NCBI GenBank assembly: GCA_032433595.1
Contig: JASWJB010000593.1
Location: 1-13,297, forward strand
DNA from: Conoideocrella luteorostrata
Taxonomy: Eukaryota > Ascomycota > Sordariomycetes > Hypocreales > Clavicipitaceae
Direction: 5' to 3'
Length of the DNA: 13,297 bases
How positions within the stretch are numbered: position 1 is the stretch's first letter; each line of letters opens with the position of its first letter. Below are positions 8,184-13,297 of the stretch, in pieces. A model generated the notes under the pieces. The model was not told the DNA's origin. It did not search any database and saw only the letters and a list, made by a program, of their open reading frames with translations. A program made the position numbers and the translations under genes.

Positions 8184-8202
8184 ATGCATACCCGGTATGC
8201 AT
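8184..8202. repeat. 19-bp palindrome ATGCATACC-C-GGTATGCAT
   Basis: Two perfectly complementary 9-base arms around one central C. Such two-fold symmetric sites are typical targets of dimeric transcription factors, but I recognise no specific one. Confidence 0.6.
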
Positions 8203-8330
8203 CAATCACAGCAATTCCCACGGTTTTTTAAAACAGTTTCATCAATATATCTATAGAGAAGAAGAAAATGCGCATGAAATGCCGGTAGTCATTTCGCGGC
8301 ACATTTTCAAAACCCTTCCGTCCGTTTGAT

Positions 8331-8920
8331 CTCCCCTCCTGTTCAAGCAATGACAAAAACTGCCGCCGCCGGTAATTACGACTTGGTACAACAATATGCC
8401 ATGCCTACTCAAAATCATGTACAATAGCTATACCTAGATAAACAGAAACAATTCGACTTTGGATGCTCTACTCGGCAATTATATCTAATCACCAGCCCCC
8501 GTACCAGTGCGTGGTTAGGCATGAGTCGAATCATACTTTCGGCAGGTGAATGGATGTAGGGTAGCTGAGTTGTCAACTGGAACGCCTTACTCGTTGGAGT
8601 CTTGCAAGCATACACATATATGGCCACAAATATTACTTATAACTGTTATGACGAGCCCCGTCTGTATTGATTATTCTACATCACCGCATTTAACAGTGAT
8701 CAGCGATCAGCTGTGTGCTTAGTGCTCTTTATGCGTCATGCCGTCGTCCCATGGATTGATTGGTTGAACAGATCTAATAATGACTGATGCATATCCTGAA
8801 GAAATTACTCCCTTGATGCAACAATAGTGCTGTCTGTCCCATATTTCGTTCGATTTCCCCGCCTCTTTGTCAAGAACCTTCTAGTCAGCATACTTATTGC
8901 GTTTCATCGCCGAGTTTAAA
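8331..8920 (-). other. Downstream flank and probable 3' UTR of GDE1
   Basis: This stretch follows the GDE1 stop codon on the minus strand. It has no supported gene on either strand. AT-rich patches with AATAAG-like and AATAAT-like hexamers (for example minus-strand AATAAG near 8894-8899 and AATAAT near 8667-8672) could carry the 3' end, but no single site stands out. A GATCAGC direct repeat lies near 8698-8712. Confidence 0.45.
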
Positions 8921-11900
8921 TTACACCTCGGCGGCAGGCGAGCCGTTTGATATTTGTGCAATCGGCTCGCCACTTGTCAGACCTTTTCGAATCGCCAGAA
9001 CGCTATCGACGATGACAGCGTCAATGCCTTCCTTCACTTGTCTCTGCAATGGCTAGTCAGTTACCGTTATGAGGCCGTATTGCTGTACAGACTTGGGGCA
9101 TACCTGAACCATAATTGGATCGTTATTCAACGTGCCGTAGCTGACACATACTAATCCGATTTCCTTGACCACCTTGACCAGCCGAGGACTGTTGATAAGG
9201 GGTTCCGCAGCGGACACAATACCCAGCAAATTCCATCGACTGGCAAATCGAATTGCTTCTTGTAACGACGAGGCACGAATGTCGCCAACAGGACTGCATC
9301 CAGCATCTGTTAAGAACAGGATAGGGATGGACGGCTGCTTGAAGCTGAGACACAAGCATATATCCGGGTTGAAGGAGCTGAAAATTATGTGGCGATTCCC
9401 AGCTAAATCATATACCTTGGACAAAACGGTATCGCAAAAAGAGTTTAGTTCCACTGCATATGTGTCCATCTCGTGTTCTTCGCTCTCGTGAAGCATGGGG
9501 TATTTCAGCTCCATGTTGAATCCAATCTCCTCTGGCAGCTTGCGGAAGAGGTCCTCAAGAGTGGCAAAGGGAGCCTGGATGAAGTTTCCACGAGAATTGG
9601 CCTTGTATCCCTTCTCCTTGAAATCCCTCGTGTGTCTCATCCGGTCTTCCATCTCGGCGTGACCAGAGCCCGCATATCCCATGGACAGAGACCGCTTCGG
9701 CGGCGCAAAACTGTTGCTGCGAGGTCGAATCGGAAGGTCATCGAGGCTATCTCCAGTTTTGCCGTTCTTTTGCCCTCGATCTCTGGCCTTGTCCGGATTG
9801 ATGTGGAGGAATTGCTCCAACGTCAGTGTGTGGACAGGCGCGTCGATACCTGTTTCACTGACCAAAAAGTCGTGGTAGATAACGGGCACATGGTCCTTTG
9901 TCAGCTGGACATCGAACTCGACGTATTGGGCGCCAAGGTTCGCCGCGGCAATGAAGGAGGGCAGAGTATTCTCACCAAGTTGCAACGACTTGTTGGATGT
10001 GAGATTCTTGCCCAAACCTCTGTGGCCAATGAGCATAGTCGATGACAGCTTTCTCCAATACGTCTGTCGCGATGTGATCTCCATGTTGGGATGGTAAAAT
10101 GGGGTTATAACGAGGAAATTGAAGTTGACGGTACCAATGACTTCGAGATTGCTGGACATGATGGGAACGCAGACATCTCCCTGGAGGTTCATGCGCCGAG
10201 ATCCGATGGTTGGCTTGACAGTCGAGAGTAGCGCAACGGCGCGACCAATTTTGTTCTTTTCACTCCCGGAGTAGGTCGGAATAATGTCAAACATCAGTTT
10301 GACCTTGGCGGCGTCCGTGGTCTTGAACAAGATCGGCTCAGTGGAAATGCCCTCGTGAACGGGAAGGTCAATAGTCGTGGGATCGCCCTGAGCTCCCGTG
10401 GCACTCACGGCAACTGAAAGAGCTGTATCAAGCTGCGTGCTGTGCGCTTCGTTGAAAGGAACGCTGTCGAGATGCACGGCATCTGTGGGCTTGCGAATGT
10501 CCATACTGCCCAGACTTACCAGCACCAAACTCTGGTTGGTGAGATATCGATGGCCAAACGTCTTGACTGGTTCAGCTGGGCGAGTAGTATTGCCATTCGC
10601 TACATTGGACCGCCTCCCATCAATGGATGAGTTTTCTGATGGGTTGGGTTGTGGCAAACCTTCGGCGATTCTTGCGGCAGCCTCCTCCTCGTCCGTGTGC
10701 GTAGCAAGGAAGCGTGCAATATCCATATGACCACGAAGTGTGGCATGCTCCTTTGCAGTCCAACCGGAAGCGTCTGGCTTCGAAACATCGGCACCAGATT
10801 CAACAAGGAGCTCGACTACAGAGAGTGATCCATCGACGGCAGCAACATGGAGGGGAGTCCAGGAGTATGAATTCTCCGCAATCTCGATGTCGGCTTTTTG
10901 AGAATCACTCCCGCGAAGAATGATCCGAGCACAGCCCTCATGGCCAAGAGTAGCTGCAATATGCAAAGCGGTTTCGCCCGTCTTGTCAGTCCAGTTTATG
11001 TTGACGCCCGCCTGGACGAGCATCTCAACAATCGGTTCATAGTTGGATTTTGTGGCCAAGGCAAGCGACGCGCCGGACTTGGGAATAGTCTTTCGGATCT
11101 GAGCCTTGGCTTCGCTGCTTCCCTGCCAGTTTTCACCTTGCAGCAGAGCCTGTGTGGTCAGAGGATGGCCGCCAATGACGCTCAGGTGGAGGGGTGCATA
11201 GCCGTCGTTGTCGTGCCACTCAGGAGCATCAATGCCATCCTTGGCGTCAAATTGGTTCCAATCTTGCATATACTTCATAATGATTTCACAAACAATGACG
11301 AAACCAAATTGCGCCGCGTAGTGCAGTGGCAGGCGGCCAAAGGAATCGCGGCTCTTGAGCGCAACGCGCTGCTCCTCGGAGAGTTGATCAAGCAGGTAAA
11401 CGAGAAGCTGCACCGCCTCATCATCCCTACCAAGAAGATGAGATTCCTTGGTATTGATTGCCTTTACGGGGACGGAGGATGACACAGCAGGTTGGAGGTG
11501 GCGATTGGTAAACTGCGTTCCAGCAGGTAGTGGATAAACATGAGGGTCCTCATCCTGCGCCGCTGGTTTCGTTCGGCCGATATGAATCACCAGCCGATGA
11601 ATGCAGTTTCGGCCATTTATATCATCTGGCTCATCCAGATCCCTGACTTGCATCAAGAGGAAAGCGATACATTCTCTTGACCGTCCCGAGATGGAGCGCT
11701 GCAGAAGATTGAGGACTAATGATAGTGACGAGGCCTCCGAGGTGATGTTGGCGTCTGTAAGTCCCCATTTCAGCGATGAAATGTCGTCGTTCCGAACAGC
11801 CTGGTCCAGAATGTCCAATTGCGCTTGCGGCAAGTTGAGCATAGCCTTTGCCGAGGCGCGACCCAGCGAACGAGTGGAACGATCCGACGTGGAGTCGTCC

Positions 11901-12619
11901 AACTGTTGGGCGTCGCTGAGAACAGAAAGCCAACGATTGATTTCAGAAAGCAACCTGGTGATATTTCCGTCCTTTGCAAACTGCTTCGGGTCAACCTTGG
12001 TCGAGATGTATCGGTGTTGATAAGAGATCTCAGGAACTTTCTTGTCAAGTTTCTTAGTAATCTTGACGAACCCTCTGCGATTAATCTCACCGAACCATTG
12101 CAGATTTCTCAGTTGGGTTCGTAACTCAAGCAAGGCACCCATTACCTCTTCCACCTCATCCTGGTCAAGAGTGGCAACGACGTCGGGAACGCGGCCATAA
12201 CGGTTGTGAAGGTTGTTCAACCTCCGGCAGGCCTCTGCAAACTTCTTGTTGTAGAAAGAGTCGACATCTTCCAGGTTGCGGTCGAGAGCGAAGAAGAGTT
12301 CTGCAGGGTCATGAGTTAGGGCACGGGGGATTTGTGGCCCCGAAAGCGTTCTTCTCGTTTACAGATTTGGTCATACAAGGCAAAGACGCCCACCTGCTGG
12401 ATCTACTGTGTCTCCATTCCTTGCTTTCTCGGATAGAGCCTTGACTAGTTTCTTAAGACCCTTGTAGTTGATATACGAAGCTGCCCACTCGGGGACCTGA
12501 TTCCGCGGCAGACTTTACACGTCGGAAAAGAAGAACCTCCAGTCTCAGTGACTCTGCCCCTCGAAGTGGGTGCAAGTGAAAGGGTTCCGAGGGTAAACTC
12601 ACTTCCGTCCAAACTTCAT
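8921..12619 (-). CDS. GDE1: Glycerophosphocholine phosphodiesterase GDE1 (SPX-ankyrin-GDPD), four exons, 1151 aa
   Basis: Family role: GDE1 hydrolyses glycerophosphocholine to choline and glycerol-3-phosphate in the cytosol. Exons are 12619-12603, 12512-12394, 12300-9104 and 9043-8921. Residues 1-15 (MKFGRN to VPEW) and the helix SYINYKGLKKLVK (18-30) open the SPX domain, which continues through the basic cluster KITKKLDKK (125-133); SPX domains bind inositol pyrophosphates. Ankyrin repeats lie at about 364-389, 410-434, 453-484, 485-507, 522-555 and 556-580. A beta-rich C2-like region (about 620-790) precedes the GDPD domain, which has HRG (805-807), ENT (822-824), E840/D842, HD (855-856) and ELK (976-978). 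A Ser/Arg-rich insertion (883-952) lies inside the GDPD. The N-terminus matches the GDE1 branch (IPEW/VPEW type) better than PHO81/NUC-2, and the active site is intact, so an enzyme is inferred. Length is near yeast GDE1 (1223 aa). The paralogous PHO81/NUC-2 regulator is the main alternative. Confidence 0.93.
9044..9103 (-). other. GDE1 intron 3 (60 nt)
   Basis: Donor GTATGC follows codon CAG (Gln1111); branch point CTGAC and acceptor TTGCAG close it. Removing it replaces an aberrant end (VCPKSV...) with RQVKEGIDAVIVDSVLAIRK, the expected last helix of the GDPD barrel, and the frame ends at TAA 8923-8921. Confidence 0.9.
12301..12393 (-). other. GDE1 intron 2 (93 nt)
   Basis: Donor GTGGGC follows GATCCAGCAG; the branch point CTAAC lies about 18 bases before the acceptor CTGCAG. 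Joining G to AA gives Glu46 and the continuous SPX sequence VDPAELFFALDRNLEDVD. Confidence 0.88.
12513..12602 (-). other. GDE1 intron 1 (90 nt)
   Basis: Donor GTGAGT directly follows ACGGAA; the acceptor is the unusual AAAG before T-CTG-CCG. Splicing joins AA to T to give Asn6 and restores MKFGRNLPRNQVPEW. Other AG sites in the intron give a stop or the wrong frame, so AAG is the only acceptor that works. Confidence 0.8.
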
Positions 12620-12651
12620 AACGCCAGATCAATATCTGGTATTCCTTCTTC

Positions 12652-12807
12652 CTATTTTAATTTGATTGCGCAAGTGACCTGGGACTTGAAGCGTGCGCCA
12701 GAGATGACAATCAGTTCGCAAACAAGCAGATTGGTCGTTCCTCGCGATCGTTGTCCTGATGGCTGCCTCCCGAAGTAATTATTGACCCAGGGGAGAGAGT
12801 ATGGCAT
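12652..12807 (-). promoter_or_regulatory. 51-codon upstream ORF in the GDE1 leader
   Basis: On the minus strand an ATG at 12807-12805 opens 51 codons ending with TAG at 12654-12652, 32 bases before the GDE1 start. It is the only upstream ATG between it and the main start codon. Its start context (C at -3) is weak, so leaky scanning is likely. It matters only if transcription starts to the right of 12807, which the TATA-like box at 12868-12874 makes plausible. The peptide resembles no known leader peptide. Confidence 0.4.
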
Positions 12808-12840
12808 GCGAGATCAGGACAGCTAAAAGAACAGAACAAA

Positions 12841-12874
12841 AGCAAGATGAGAGAAAGGAAATGGAAGCTTTATA
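12841..12874 (-). promoter_or_regulatory. TATA-like box and pyrimidine-rich tract, probable GDE1 core promoter
   Basis: Minus-strand TATAAAG lies at 12874-12868, about 250 bases upstream of the GDE1 start. It is followed at once by a C/T-rich stretch (12867-12841), the usual layout just before start sites in filamentous fungi. No CACGTG site, the family motif for PHO4/NUC-1 control, is seen between 12620 and 13297. Confidence 0.45.
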
Positions 12875-12906
12875 GGAACTGGGTCAGAACCGAACTTTGA
12901 CACTAC

Positions 12907-13110
12907 CTGTGGAAAGAAATGCACGATTCCCGAGAGCCGACCGACCTTTGTGGAGAGATGGACCCCGAAAAAGGTCGCGTGATCGTTTCCTGTGTCAAGT
13001 TTTCCCTGGGCTATCCCGTGTTAGCTCTTTCAGGAGCGGGAGTTCCATCGACGGCATCGTGAGACGGTGCAGATCACAGTGCCAAGCACTCTCTACCGCC
13101 ATTTACTTAC
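12907..13110 (-). other. Possible 5'-leader intron of GDE1 (204 nt)
   Basis: Minus-strand CTG|GTAAGT at 13110 is a consensus donor, and TTTCTTTCCACAG ending at 12907 is a strong acceptor. A CTAAC branch-like site lies between them, but farther from the acceptor than usual. If used, transcription would start right of 13110 and the TATA-like box would not be the core promoter. The two readings compete. Confidence 0.25.
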
Positions 13111-13297
13111 CAGCTTAAGGCGGTTTCTCGGGAGTGGCTGGCTGTGTGACCTTGGTAAGATTGGCGGCAGAAGACAAAGGCAGCAGAAAGCAAACTGCTT
13201 CGACAAGGATAGGCGACGGGGAGAGATTAGAAAAGGTCCATTGAGACTTGCGTGCCTCGTGGGTCTTTCTAAAGGGTTTTTTTTTTTTGTTTTTTTT
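13111..13297. other. Right-edge flank, no gene seen
   Basis: No open frame or domain is supported. The window ends in a T12-G-T8 run (13277-13297). Confidence 0.5.

Larger units (their letters stand above)
6631..8330. other. Intergenic stretch, no convincing gene
   Basis: Open frames here (up to 140 codons) are driven by low-complexity DNA such as CACAA/TACAA units and T/A tracts and show no family resemblance. Visible structure consists of pentanucleotide repeats (6875-6922), ACCT units (about 7100-7112), ATGACATGACATG at 7205-7217, a T/A tract (7828-7864) and a palindrome at 8184-8202. No copy of the TACGGAGTA motif is found right of 6587. Confidence 0.6.

Noticed and set aside
9473..11482. 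Plus-strand open frames of 190 and 194 codons opposite GDE1 (9473-10045 and 10898-11482)
   Set aside because: They lie antisense to a conserved coding exon, and their sequence is what results from reading the GDPD and ankyrin codons backwards. No independent family resemblance.
9053..12220. Reading GDE1 as one uninterrupted exon from 12220 to the stop at 9053
   Set aside because: The first codon at 12220 is TTG, the frame continues upstream into the SPX domain through two introns, and the last 16 codons are intron 3 sequence; splicing restores conserved sequence at both ends.
8921..12619. Naming the large gene as PHO81/NUC-2
   Set aside because: The same domain order fits, but the N-terminal pattern (short spacing to VPEW, LFFALDRNLEDVDSFYNK) is that of GDE1 and the GDPD active-site residues are complete.

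Overview
The window looks like nuclear DNA of a filamentous ascomycete (Pezizomycotina, probably Sordariomycetes). The case rests on short introns with GT..AG ends and CTAAC/CTGAC branch points, C-rich third codon positions, about balanced base composition, and one long fungal gene. There are no bacterial-type operons or Shine-Dalgarno sites. The exact order or genus cannot be fixed from the sequence alone.

Only one gene is certain. It lies on the minus strand at 12619..8921 and I rebuilt it as four exons encoding 1151 residues: exon 1 12619-12603, exon 2 12512-12394, exon 3 12300-9104, exon 4 9043-8921. The protein has an N-terminal SPX domain, about six ankyrin repeats, a middle beta-rich (C2-like) region and a C-terminal glycerophosphodiester phosphodiesterase (GDPD) domain with all expected catalytic and metal-binding residues. 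This is the GDE1 glycerophosphocholine phosphodiesterase architecture. The first two exons are too short to stand out as open frames; taking the first start codon of the long frame would lose the first 72 residues. Upstream of it (12620-13297) are a TATA-like box, a pyrimidine-rich tract, a 51-codon upstream ORF and a possible 5'-leader intron.

At the left edge (2-157, plus strand) is the likely C-terminal end of a second, unidentified gene. Its last codons run through two copies of a 9-bp repeat, TACGGAGTA.

Between these lie about 8.8 kb (158-8920) with no convincing protein-coding gene. This interval is full of homopurine/homopyrimidine runs and microsatellites. It also carries a dispersed short motif, TACGGAGTA/TACTCCGTA: ten exact copies in the window, about 0.1 expected by chance. 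Most copies lie at 5.2-6.6 kb and several are arranged as inverted pairs; the best is a 15-bp-arm hairpin with one mismatch at 6238-6270. A separate 79-bp foldback at 4236-4314 is flanked by a 5-bp direct repeat and resembles a tiny MITE. These repeat structures, and the possibility of spliced non-coding transcripts in the gene-free stretch, are the parts most worth a second look.
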